Shown piece by piece: positions 35,920 through 47,115 of a stretch of 64,000 nucleotides of DNA (the stretch's first letter is position 1; each line of letters opens with the position of its first letter). The notes below the pieces were generated by a model, which had not been told where the DNA came from, made no database searches, and saw only the letters and a list, made by a program, of their open reading frames with translations. Location: assembly GCA_026874595.1 (NCBI GenBank), contig CM049320.1, forward strand, positions 41,102,714 through 41,166,713, given 5' to 3'. Source of the stretch: Sipunculus nudus (lineage: Eukaryota > Annelida > Sipuncula > Golfingiida > Sipunculidae). Made by a program: the position numbers and the translations under genes.

Positions 35920-36185
35920 ATCTCGATCTGGACCAATCGGCGATTAGTCCAGACCAGATCCCGATTGGGATTTGGTCCGGCCTAAACCCCGATTGGGATC
36001 TGGTCCAGCCCTTGTCCAGACCAGATCCCGATCGGAGTTTAGGCCGGACCAAATCCCGATCAGGATCTGGACCAATCGCCGATTGGCCCAGACCAATCAG
36101 AGATTGGTCCAGACCAAATTCCGATCGGGATTCATTCTGGCCTAAAGCCCGATCGGGATCTGGTCCGGACTAGTTCATGATTGAG
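35920..36185. repeat. Palindromic minisatellite (GGTCCAGACC / CCCGATCGGGAT), block 1
   Basis: Short units built from the self-complementary modules GGTCCAGACC and CCGATCGGGA alternate for about 260 bp. Because the modules are palindromic, both strands give open frames with similar Asp/Arg/Ser/Pro-rich peptides, which are not genes. Confidence 0.85.
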
Positions 36186-36904
36186 ATTCCATGGCACACT
36201 GGAGCCAGCTTTTGGTGTAAACATTAAATTCCATAAGGTGAAAACATGATAATAATAAACCAAGTTGTGTGAAAATTTTTTTTATTTTTTATATATTAAT
36301 ATATGTAATAGAAATATGAATATATATGTATATATAGTTGAAATTGTTGATAGGAGAAGTTATAAATTGTTGGTTTTCATGACATTAGGAATTTTCACTT
36401 GAATGTAAGCTGTTCATGAGTTGATTCAAGTTAAGAATATCCATATTTGAAAACTGGGGACTAAAAACTTCATATGATACTTAACTTCTTATATAGGTCA
36501 TCCATCTAACAATTTATTTACCTACAAAACCCATCAAATATATGCACTTATTTACACAGTGAGTCAGCTAAAACTAGTTCAATTGTTATATAAATAATTG
36601 AATAAACAATATGATGAAAATACTGGAAATAATAATTAAACATGAAAAATAATACAAGGACTTGAAAAATAATTATAATAAATATAATCACTCAGTTAAT
36701 TCAATCTTAAATATTAGTTAAGTTATTAAGGTAGAATAATAAACACTGACAACAAACTAAATTAAGATTTGTCATTACTTATTAAGTTATAATTTCAGAC
36801 ATCCTGTCAGGAACATAGGCGTGTTCTGAATCTAGGTCTGGGCTGACCTGAACCTTGCATGATAAGATCAGACAGGAACTCATTCTCTTTCCTAAAAGTT
36901 AATG
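36186..36904. other. AT-rich spacer between minisatellite blocks
   Basis: Low-complexity AT-rich sequence. No gene, repeat boundary or RNA recognised. Confidence 0.5.
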
Positions 36905-37118
36905 ATCGTGGTTTAGGCTGGACCAAATCCCGATCCAGATCTGGTCTGGACCAATCGCCAATCGGTCCAGACCAGATCCGGATCGGGATTTGGTCCAGCC
37001 TAAACCCCGATCGAGATTTGGTCTGGACCGATTGGCGATTGGTCCAGACCAGATCCGGATCGGGATTTGGTCCAGCGTAAACCCCAATCGGCATCTGGTC
37101 TGGACCGATTGGATCTGG
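36905..37118. repeat. Palindromic minisatellite, block 2
   Basis: Same modules as block 1 over about 210 bp, ending at a (CA)n(TA)n tract. The two blocks may be the ends of one element about 1.2 kb long. Confidence 0.85.
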
Positions 37119-37121
37119 GCC

Positions 37122-37124
37122 ATG

Positions 37125-37182
<58 letters not shown>

Positions 37183-37209
37183 CACTTTACATCGGAGGGT
37201 AACACTACC

Positions 37210-37289
<80 letters not shown>

Positions 37290-37290
37290 C
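37122..37290. repeat. (CA)n, (TA)n and (TG)n compound microsatellite
   Basis: (CA)n at 37122-37148 and (TA)n to about 37180, then 33 bp of unique sequence, then (TA)n and (TG)n from 37214 to 37290. The halves are mirror images and can pair as a long hairpin. Confidence 0.9.
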
Positions 37291-37989
37291 ATTTAAAATG
37301 TTTTCCCAACTTTAATAACCCGCCTATGCTTACGAGTCATCCATCACGCAATCTTGAAGATAAAGTGACACCCCTGACGATGACAATTAGTAATAGTGCA
37401 TACTTGATTGTTTGATGATGTTCTGGTTTAAACCTACGAATAATGTTTAGTTGTCCTTTATCAAACATTATTGGATAAAGTACTTTTATTTAATTAAACC
37501 TTAACCGGATAAAAAAAAATATATTTTCTCTACCGTTTATATCGGTAGGTCAGCTTATTTATGTTACCGAGAATAATGATTATCTTTATAACATTAATTG
37601 TTCACCGGCACAGTTTAAATCGCTGCATAGAAGTCCTGTCCACATTAACGAAATCTACGGAGTTGATACTCAGTTTGGTGCAACTACCAAAGGTTCGACT
37701 GATGTCAGTCAACCTGATCCACGTCATTGACAGACATGTGACTTATTGTACTCTGCAGCCGATAGTGCGAGACCAGCCCATGTGAACACGCCATATGACC
37801 GACAGTCCTTTGGTTCAACATTCCGTCATCATTAGCAGTATGATCGGCCTGGTTCAATGTACAGCAAAACAGGTTCCTATATGAGATTCCAAGAGCTACA
37901 CATCCGCAACATTACGGTCCAATCCAGGGTGATAAAGCTGTGTCTAGAGAGACTAATCATGCTCCCTCTACACATATTTATACTTCCAA

Positions 37990-39830
37990 ATTAGAATGGG
38001 TGATGGTGGAATCGTCGAGTCACTTAGTCAAGTTAACCTTCCTGTCCAAATTGCACAGCATGTGTTTATTCATCCAATTATAGTGGCAGAAGTGGAAGCG
38101 GATGGAGTAATAGGCTTCGACTCTCTAAAACAGCATAAATTCAGCATTGATTTTCAAAGGTTTCAACAACCTGGTTGTTACGATTTCCTAATTCAACGTA
38201 GAGCAGGGTCAAAGCACGAAACTGCAGATGCTTAACCGAGACGCCCATGCATGCTCTGCTTCTCCTTGAAAGCACTGTGGCGGACAGGGAAAGCCGGAAA
38301 ACATCTCCGGTCAACTGATACCCCGCAATACTGTGTAATGTCAGGCATGCCTTTAACTGCAGTTTCCCTGCTTGGCGAGCGATCTTCAGTAGAGAGTCGG
38401 CAACTTGAGGACCCGGCTGTTAGACCAATTCTTCAGTGGAAAGAGGAGAGAGACCAACGACCTTCAACTGCAAGTTATAATTTGAATACTGTACAAAAGG
38501 GAATTAGATCCAGTTAAAGGTAATATCCGGTTACTGGTATTACCAAAGCCATCCCAAGAAGGCATATTGGGGAAATCTCATGATGACGTCGCAGAAGGCC
38601 ATCTTGGTTTAAAACGAACGCTTCCTAGGTTAAAACAACGCTATTTCAGGGCGAACGTGAATGATGATGCAGGCCGCCACTGCAGAGAATGCAAACCTTG
38701 CCAAGATCGGAAAGCACCTTTCAAGTCCAAAAAGTCACCAATGACCAAATATAATGTTGGAGCTCCAATCGAAAGACTAGCCATGGACCTCATGTGACCA
38801 TTTCCCGAGTCAAGATCTGGTAATCGCTAAATGTTAGTGATAGCCGACTATTTTTCAAAGCGGACAGAGGCCTGGGCAATTCCATACATGAAAACTTCCA
38901 CGATAGTTGATGTCTTCATAAACCAATTTGTTAGATTTTTGGGCCTGCCACTCCATGTCCATTCTGACCAAAGAAGTCAATTTGAGTCTCAAGTTTTCAA
39001 GAAATGTGTCACCAACTAGGCATAAAGAAGACAAGAACCAGGAGCAACAGACCAAAAAGTGACGGAATGGTTGAACGATTCAACTTTACTCTGCAGTCCA
39101 TGATCATTAAATTTGTCTCAGAAAACCAAAGGGACTGGAACGAACATATCCAGTTGCTTATGTTAGTCTACCGTTTATGTTATCAGTGCCTGATAGTTCC
39201 GGATTCTCGACCTCCATGGTTCTGTTCGGAGGGGAACCACGCCTGCCGGTGGATATGATTATAAGCAGCCCACCACAGGAACACCAGCCTCTGAGTCTGA
39301 ATATTTAGACATTCTGATAGATGAGCTGCACCACATACACGAACTGGTACGTGAAAAACTTATTGCATAATAGTTAGAGACATAAAAAGGTAGTATGGCC
39401 AGGGGGAACATATGTACATAAGGAGGACTATTAGGGAGGTCATGCAGTCATGCGCCCAAACGGTTATTCGACAACACTTCAAAAACGCTGGGGCGGCCTT
39501 TACCTGATGGTGCGGCTAATCAGTGATTTCATTTACGAAGTTCAGAAGACTCCTCGAAGTAAACCGTTTTCCTTGCATCATGACAGGATGAAACTTTATC
39601 ATGGCACGTACGACAACTGATTTAAAGCTGTGCCAACTGGGCTGGAGGGATATCATCGAAATGAACCTAAACCAGTTATAGATAAAATCCAACAGGAGGA
39701 ACCGGAAGGGTCTGAGGAAGAGAATACAATCGAGCATACATCTCCCGTACATACAAATTCGGCAAATCTGACGATGAAACTGGAGATAGTTCATCAGATG
39801 AAGATTGACCGCCTCTTGTCAGGACTATAA
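37990..39830 (+). pseudogene. Decayed Ty3/Gypsy-type pol with internal deletion
   Basis: The first frame (37996-38235) opens with what looks like the C-terminal part of an aspartic protease domain (VEADGVIGFDSLKQHKF). It runs directly into the C-terminal end of RNase H (DFLIQRRAGSKHETADA). The reverse transcriptase that should lie between is missing. Next come an H2C2 zinc-binding segment (GHLGLKRTL... CRECKPCQ, 38567-38797), integrase core pieces (MLVIADYFSKRTEAWAI, LPLHVHSDQRSQFES, SDGMVERFNFTLQ, 38831-39258) and an integrase C-terminal stretch to about 39620. Frames change several times, so it cannot make a protein. LTRs were not found. Flanking 37291-37990 shows no gene. Confidence 0.85.
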
Positions 39831-40657
39831 GTGGTTGTCAGCAAAAAAAAAAGTCAAGCGATATTCACAATTGTAATGGCTGCATTATGTCTCATCGGCA
39901 ATGCATCATTGAGGCGATCCACTTTACGTGCGCCAAGGACCAGACGATAGAAGATGAAACCCCTTAGAAGAATTAAAAGAGGAAGAAGACGTACCAGGAC
40001 CGGGAAGAAACATAAGATATATATTGAAGGACATTTAATGATTTCATTAATATTTTCTTGCATGTGTGGTGAAACTTATCATGATTTTACTTTATATTGG
40101 CATTGCAGGTAGATTTCCTTGTTAGTTCACTCTGTGAACTTATGCCATGGCGCAGTGGCCGCCGTCCACTGTCAACTGTCCACCGTCTGTTACTAAATAT
40201 GTCAACAGCCAAAGCAGCAACCTTCATGAAACTTTGCAGAATTACTGATCATGGGATAGACATGCAAAAATAAGCTTATGGTGGCGCCACCTATGTTGAC
40301 CTACTTTCTGCGGGACGAAATGGTCTTTTCCACTTTTTCCAAGATAAGTCATAAAGTTTTAATAATTTGGCCTTCATATCATAGTCAACAGTCCCTTAGA
40401 GGAAGGGGAATAATTTGTGTGTAAATTCAGTCAAGTCATTTTCAAGATGGTATCTCTACGGAATTTCATATTGTGTCGATCGCAAAATTTGACAACTTGA
40501 TGTGTTTCTATACATGATGTATAGTCTGTTACCATATATCTTAGGAACTGCTGCAGCCTTCAGTTTCAAATTTCACAGATATATTGATCATGTGACTGCT
40601 ATATGAATTTGACCTGCAGGTGGCGCCACCTTTGTTGACCTACTTTCTACAGGCTGT

Positions 40658-41139
40658 TGTAGCTGCTTATTTATTCTGGGAGGAAATTGGGCTTGGGCAA
40701 CATGCACTCGCACAATTTAAAGAGATAAAATAACACTTTTTACTGGAATAAAATTTAGAGCCTAAACCTTCAAAATATCAGGACTGCATATTATTATCTA
40801 GACTTATGAATGAAACAGAAAGATACTTACCAGACTAGATAAAAGGACTGCTCTTTGGATGTGGGTGGCTCTTCACCTGGGTAGCCGACATTGTCGTAAA
40901 ACCAACCCCAAGGTGAAAAAGAAGCCATATACCCTCTGCCTGCCACAGAGGGCAGGCACAGGGGTCCACTGCTCGATGATCCAAGAGAGAGAGAATCGCC
41001 AGGGCAAGGGGGTTTTATCCCAGAGAGACAGAGGGCAAAGTCCTTAGCTGCCTGTGATTGGCTCTGGGGCATCTCTATATCGACTGTCAATCAGTGTTGA
41101 TGCCCCTCCCCGGCAAGGTCAAAGGGCAAGAATGTTACA
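40658..41139 (-). repeat. 3' LTR of the LARD-like element
   Basis: 482 bp. The minus strand contains AATAAA about 20 bp before its end and GGGATAAAACCCC as a possible TATA region. A strong splice donor CTG|GTAAGTATC lies at about 40830-40825. An 87-codon frame (40827-41090) opens upstream of that donor. Confidence 0.9.
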
Positions 41140-42159
41140 TCCTTCCCCCCTATAAGAAAAATTTTTCACTACAGTGGAAAATTTTGCGATAGCAGTCATG
41201 ATATCTAGCCTATGGAGAGGAGAATTTGTTTTTGTTTGTTTCTTATATGACCAAAACATGGCTGGCAGGCTGTGTATAGGCTGTTAGCCGGCTACCCAAC
41301 CCCTAACTCCCATGTTGGGAGGGGGGAGGTAGGTTTATCCAATGCTACAACAGCGGGTAGGGAGTGTTCTCTCCCCACACAGTACCTCCAGTGATTAGGG
41401 ATTTTGCAGTCTGATAGTTGTTTTGAAGGTTCAGGGATTGTGTAATTTTTATTGAACATTCAAAAACAATATAAAATATTCAAAGATATATCACTGACAT
41501 TCAACATGCACCAGGTACAATAAGTTATTAGATATTACAGTCCATTAGTGAGCCTGGTGGCCATAAGGATTTAATAAAATATCAGTCCAGATGGTGGCGC
41601 CACAGGCCTCATTATTTTCTCAAGGAGTGCTGCATTTGTAAAAGCGTCCATTATCTGGCTGTAGTTGAATGTTGGCTCAGGTTGAAGCTTGCTGTAGCAG
41701 AAGAGCTGAGCCGGACCACACTGGGAAGGCTGCACTGATGGCTGACAACTGGTTCATGCGAAAATAGAGCCTCTGAAAATAAAATTCAAGAGCGGCAGTA
41801 TCTGTCCTTATGACACAAGTATAATTTTTGCGGCAATAACCTAGACATGACTATTTAAAAAAAATAGCTCTCACAAAAAATTATACATAATCAAACATAA
41901 AGAATGATGATAAGCGGCCCCTTGGTAAAACATTAAAACAGTTAAACACTTGATCTAAGTTTTCAACTATACATTATTAAATAAAATTGACAGCGTTTAC
42001 ATAAAGGGACCCTCCAATAGGCATAATCTGGGCTCATTTCTCCGTTTTATATGGAGTATATAAAACTAGGGGTAACTATAGTCCCCAAAAGTTGTATAGC
42101 CCGAAGATACAAGATTGGCAAAAGTAACCAACGTATCAGATTTAATGGACAGTATTTTC

Positions 42160-42650
42160 TTTGTGCCCTGTCAGGCCTCACAACTGTAACGGAATTTATT
42201 TAGAGCCCCGTCTGGCTGAAACATGCCCCCTCATTGGGCTAATTAATATTTCGACCACTGGTCTACTAATACAGCGAGATTCGCTCACACACTGTATCAT
42301 CATCTGATCAGTGTTTAGACGTATATGCTTTAACTCGGGTTAGCTTTTTATAAACAGTATTTATTCTGTGCCCTGTTTGGCCTCAAAATACAGACGGTAT
42401 TTTAGGCCCCGCACGGCCGAAACATGCCCTCTCACTTGGGTGAAATAATAAGACCATTGGTCGACTTATCTAGCGAGATTCACTCGCACACTGTATCATC
42501 ATCTGATCAGTGTTTAGACGTATATGCGTTACCCTCAGGTAAGCTTTTCATAAACAGTATTTATTATGTGCCCTGTTTGGCCTCAAATTATAGACGGTTT
42601 TTAAGCCCCGCTCGGCCGAAATATGCCCTCTCACTGGGCTAAAATACGAA
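42160..42650. repeat. About 203-bp tandem repeat inside the LTR element
   Basis: Three units marked by GTGCCCTGTYWGGCCTCA at about 42162, 42368 and 42569, with ATCATCTGATCAGTGTTTAG repeated between them. The remaining interior (42650-46600) is AT-rich sequence without recognised features. Confidence 0.8.
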
Positions 42651-45600
42651 CTACAACTGACAAAGTAATAATAATCAAGTAACAGCGGGATTTCTCGCTA
42701 AATGTAAGATCTCCTTATATTATCACATGAGAACTTAAGCATAGTAATACATCAAATAATATTACTAGATAATTCAACGATTGCACAGTAGTTTTAATCA
42801 GTTAAAGAAAGTCTACCTGTAATATACAACCCTTATCCATGACTTTAATTGAGGGAAAATGGTAAGCAGTGCTTCCCAAGAATTTGTTAAATCAAAGTTA
42901 TTTATTACCCTACAGTTATCTAAGAATATAACATTCAAATTAGATATCAGGGTTAGTTACCTATTCCTTAGTTTATTTGAATAATGAGAATTTCCTTCTT
43001 TAATTTGCTTCTAGCATTTACCGTTTACTGTTTATATTTTAATACATCATTATTTTATCATCAACAATATTATCATTCTGATTATTATCATTATTTATTT
43101 CCTTTTTATTAAGCTCTGTAGATTCATAATATGTGTAATAGCTGACTTAGTTTGAAGTTCTCAGATTTATACCACAACGTTAACATTTCTTCACTCGAAT
43201 CCGCAGTGAAATATGCATTTTGGTAACAAAAAAAAAGTTATACCCATCAAGCAATGTATATGTGGTTTGTTATTTTTTTTTTTTAATATCATTATTCTCA
43301 AATGCAATATAGAGTAGACATAAACTTGAAGTCAGCTTATTTGTTCATTTTATTCGTGTATTTATTCAACTTATTTAGTATTTTGGTGTGTTGCTCACCT
43401 ATTAATATTATTGATAGGATTTCACTGAAATTAACCTAATTAAACAAGTTAAGCTTCTAAATGAGTGATGCCAGTTTAACTGGTGTGTTAAGTATGCACG
43501 ATGGTCTAATTTATTTTAATTACTCCCAATACTTAAGAGAGAAAAATTTGTGCTGGTTGATGTTATAGCTAGGTTTAGATATGATGACAGGTACAATCCT
43601 ATGCAAGTGGCGCCACCATACCAGATACAAAATACTCTAGGTGAAAGGTGGTACCCTGCAAAAATCGAGAACTCTCAAGGCGATACGCAAAACCCACAGG
43701 GCAGACATGCAGCCATGTCAGACACCTATATCACTAGGCAAAAATTGTTTCCATGCCGGAGAACATCTCCTTAAAAAGCGACTGGGAACTTTGCCAGCAA
43801 TAAAACACTGCATAAGAAGGGACAACCATGCCGGGTATCACCCAAGGCAACTGGTATATATTTTATGCCCTTATATGCTAAACTAAATAAAAACTCAACC
43901 AGGAAAAGCACATACTATGCCGGGATATGAACCCTAAAAAGCGACTAGTAAAACTCTCAAGGTTGAGGCAGAATAAATGGTACTATATGCCAGATACTCA
44001 GAGATCTAGGCAAATAGGATACCAATAAAAAACCTTCCAAGTGTGTCAGACATGTTACATCCAGCCTATAGGTAGTTAATTTCACCAGAGAAATTCAAAG
44101 TAATACTCATGCATATCTAGTCCAGCAGTATGTGAGGCAGAATAAAATGCCTGTTAATTAAATTTATAAGTACCATACTATTTACTTCTGAATTTTGTCT
44201 AATCAAGCAGAGTTGTAAATGTTAACCACTATAATTGGAAATAACTAAGTTTGTAAAAGTTTCATTTTAAAATAAGAATTTTATAATTCATATGTAATTA
44301 ATAATAAAATGTTTATGAACAGCTTAATAGCTTTGAGATAATAGTCTACATTTGTGTTAAAGTTAAATGCAAAAACAAAATCCAAAATCAACAAATGAAT
44401 TTAGTAAAAGTGTAAATAAAATATGAGCATGCCTCAGAGGTAATCCCCTGAGAATTACTAAATTTTTATTTAAAAGATTGATCTAGAATATTAAGTACTA
44501 ATCTGTTTTTATTGTTATATTTTTAACATAATAATTCATGATTAATTGTAACAAGTTATTAGGATTATCTAAAGGCAAGGGCTAAACACCTTAAAAGTAT
44601 CTGCTTGTATCAGTTGGACATATAAGAGAGCCCAACAGAAAGACAGGCTCAAATATTTAATAATATTTTATTTAAATGTTATTTTTATTGGTGAAATGAG
44701 TTTACTAGTTTTATTTATTTATTATTATTATAATTTGAAGTGGGTTACCAGCACATGAAAACATGTTAAAGGTACAAAATTTTAGGTTGGGTATAAGGTA
44801 CATTACACATGACATAGTGACCAGGTGTATAATCCGCTTAACACAAGTACCTGCAGGTGGTGTTAAGATAATTTGTGCTGGTCTGTTTGATATATCAGCC
44901 TCATGGGATGTTATATAACCCCATATGGGGCACAGGGATTAAGGGTCAGTGTCCGGTTTGTTTTTACTCCTAACAGGGAGATAAATAAGATGACAGGTTA
45001 CCTGTGACGATGGATAACTGTAACACCTGCATGGGGGTGATGGGTGTTCAGCCCTTTGTGATGCAATAGCCCTTGGGCATGGCCTTTTGGTTTTGCCATT
45101 AATATTAGACCCCAAATCTACACCCCAGGTTTATCAGAACTGGAAGAACCGATACACAGCTGTTATCATGCAATAACTTGTGACCCTTGTTACATTTGGT
45201 TAAACGGTCGTTCCTTTGAATTACATGTGCACAGGTTTTTGAAACCGCTATTTAAGGTAAATGAAATACAGCCTTGTTTTAAAAATAGCATGTAGGCTAA
45301 ATTTCTTTACACAAGAAACCCATTTTGTTTAAATATAAAGATCACTGAATATCGGGTTTTAAAATAACATTTGAATGTAGATCAGGCTTATAAAATATTT
45401 TTAACTGACAATCCAGATTGAGATAATAAGATATGTAACTGATGTTTCTATCAAAATACATTCACAATTACCAGTTCAGTAGTATTCATTCAATATGTAC
45501 ATGCAGATCATAACAGTTTAAATATTTTCCATTCTACAGCATCTATACATATGTACAAAAGAGAAGCTATGTTACTTCTGTTCAAGAGACAGCTACGCAT

Positions 45601-46633
45601 AATAAAAGGTTGAGCTGTTACTCTTATTTCAATATAATCCAGCTAATTTAGATCAAGTCCTGAAAGTTGTTATATACATAAAATCTGATCAACACATTAA
45701 TTTTGCAAAGAAAAGGTCATTCATTATAAGTAAAATATGACATATATACAATTGCAGGCACAAGTTGCCTGGCTGTTTGCATGGGGCCATGAAATATTTG
45801 CGGATTACACTTATGCCCAATGCAATAAGGAGATGCGTGTTACAGTTTTTACACATCTCCTAATGGTACACATAGCACGTTTTATTTCTCTTGCTTTTAC
45901 ATCTTAGTTACACATATTTTATATACATAATTATAGGACACTTTTTTTATTTTCTTTTTATTTTATATATAACCTCCTAGTGGTAACACACAATTCAAGT
46001 TTAACACTGTGGGATTTAATTTCAATTAATGACTGAAGTAATTAGAAATAAATTGATATTAAGGCTCTCATTTTATAAGAATGTAAAACTAATATGGCTG
46101 GTTTATCCACAATGCAAATTCCCAAACCGTAGTTTTTACTGTAAATTGTACAGATAAAGGTTCAATACTGTGGGATTATTGTACACCTACAAATGATTTT
46201 GAATTTAATAGATGATTGTTTGAAGCATAAACTGTTTTATAATGTATACGCCGCTTCATTGCCAAAGAAGGGCAAATTACTATAATGGTTTATCAATATG
46301 AATCTAAAGTAGTACTACCCTTTCCAAATAAATAATGCGCATTGTTCTTTAAACAGAGACGGGCCTACATTTTACGAAAGGGCCCTATTCTGGTTCACAA
46401 AACGAGTGCACTAAATATAAGGAATTTCCTTAAGAAATGAAAATCAGGCATTTTTAAAGCTGTTACTATGTTTCCTTTTAATATATCGCTTATTTAGCAG
46501 AATTTTACAACCTAAGCCCCTTAAGTATATTTTATCTGATTCTAAAAAACCCAGAATTAACTCAAAATAAGCAATTTATTTACCAGAATTCGTCTCCTAG
46601 CTGTTAGTAACAACCGATGACATGCTCGCCAGA

Positions 46634-47115
46634 TGTAGCTGCTTATTTATTCTGGGAGGAAATTGGGCTTGGGCAACATGCACTCGCACAATTTAAAGAG
46701 ATAAAATAACACTTTTTACTGGAATAAAATTTAGAGCCTAAACCTTCAAAATATCAGGACTGCATATTATTATCTAGACTTATGAATGAAACAGAAAGAT
46801 ACTTACCAGACTAGATAAAAGGACTGCTCTTTGGATGTGGGTGGCTCTTCACCTGGGTAGCCGACATTGTCGTAAAACCAACCCCAAGGTGAAAAAGAAG
46901 CCATATACCCTCTGCCTGCCACAGAGGGCAGGCACAGGGGTCCACTGCTCGATGATCCAAGAGAGAGAGAATCGCCAGGGCAAGGGGGTTTTATCCCAGA
47001 GAGACAGAGGGCAAAGTCCTTAGCTGCCTGTGAATGGCTCTGGGGCATCTCTATATCGACTGTCAATCAGTGTTGATGCCCCTCCCCGGCAAGGTCAAAG
47101 GGCAAGAATGTTACA
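46634..47115 (-). repeat. 5' LTR of the LARD-like element
   Basis: 482 bp, the same length as the partner LTR, with one A/T substitution seen (near 47033). It contains the same 87-codon frame (46803-47066) ending at the splice donor. Confidence 0.9.

Larger units (their letters stand above)
40658..47115 (-). mobile_element. Young non-coding LTR retroelement (LARD-like)
   Basis: Direct terminal repeats of 482 bp each (40658-41139 and 46634-47115) differ at one position that I can see. They start TGTA and end TACA. Four-base target duplications CTGT flank the element (40654-40657 and 47116-47119). Orientation is minus: a polypurine tract GGGGGGAAGGA lies directly before the left LTR (41140-41150), and a TGGCGAGCATG primer-site candidate lies 2 bases after the right LTR (ending at 46631). 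The 5.5 kb interior has no open frame of useful length and no gag or pol similarity, so it depends on another element for mobility. The interior has a ~203-bp tandem repeat and one GGTGGCGCCAC. Confidence 0.9.

Noticed and set aside
36807-37205. Overlapping Asp/Arg/Ser/Pro-rich frames on both strands as proteins
   Set aside because: They are translations of a palindromic minisatellite and (TA)n/(CA)n tracts. The same peptide pattern appears on both strands.
40827-41090. 87-codon frame with an identical-length partner at 46803-47066 as a duplicated small gene
   Set aside because: Both lie inside the two LTRs of one element, so the duplication is the LTR structure. There is no independent sign of coding function.
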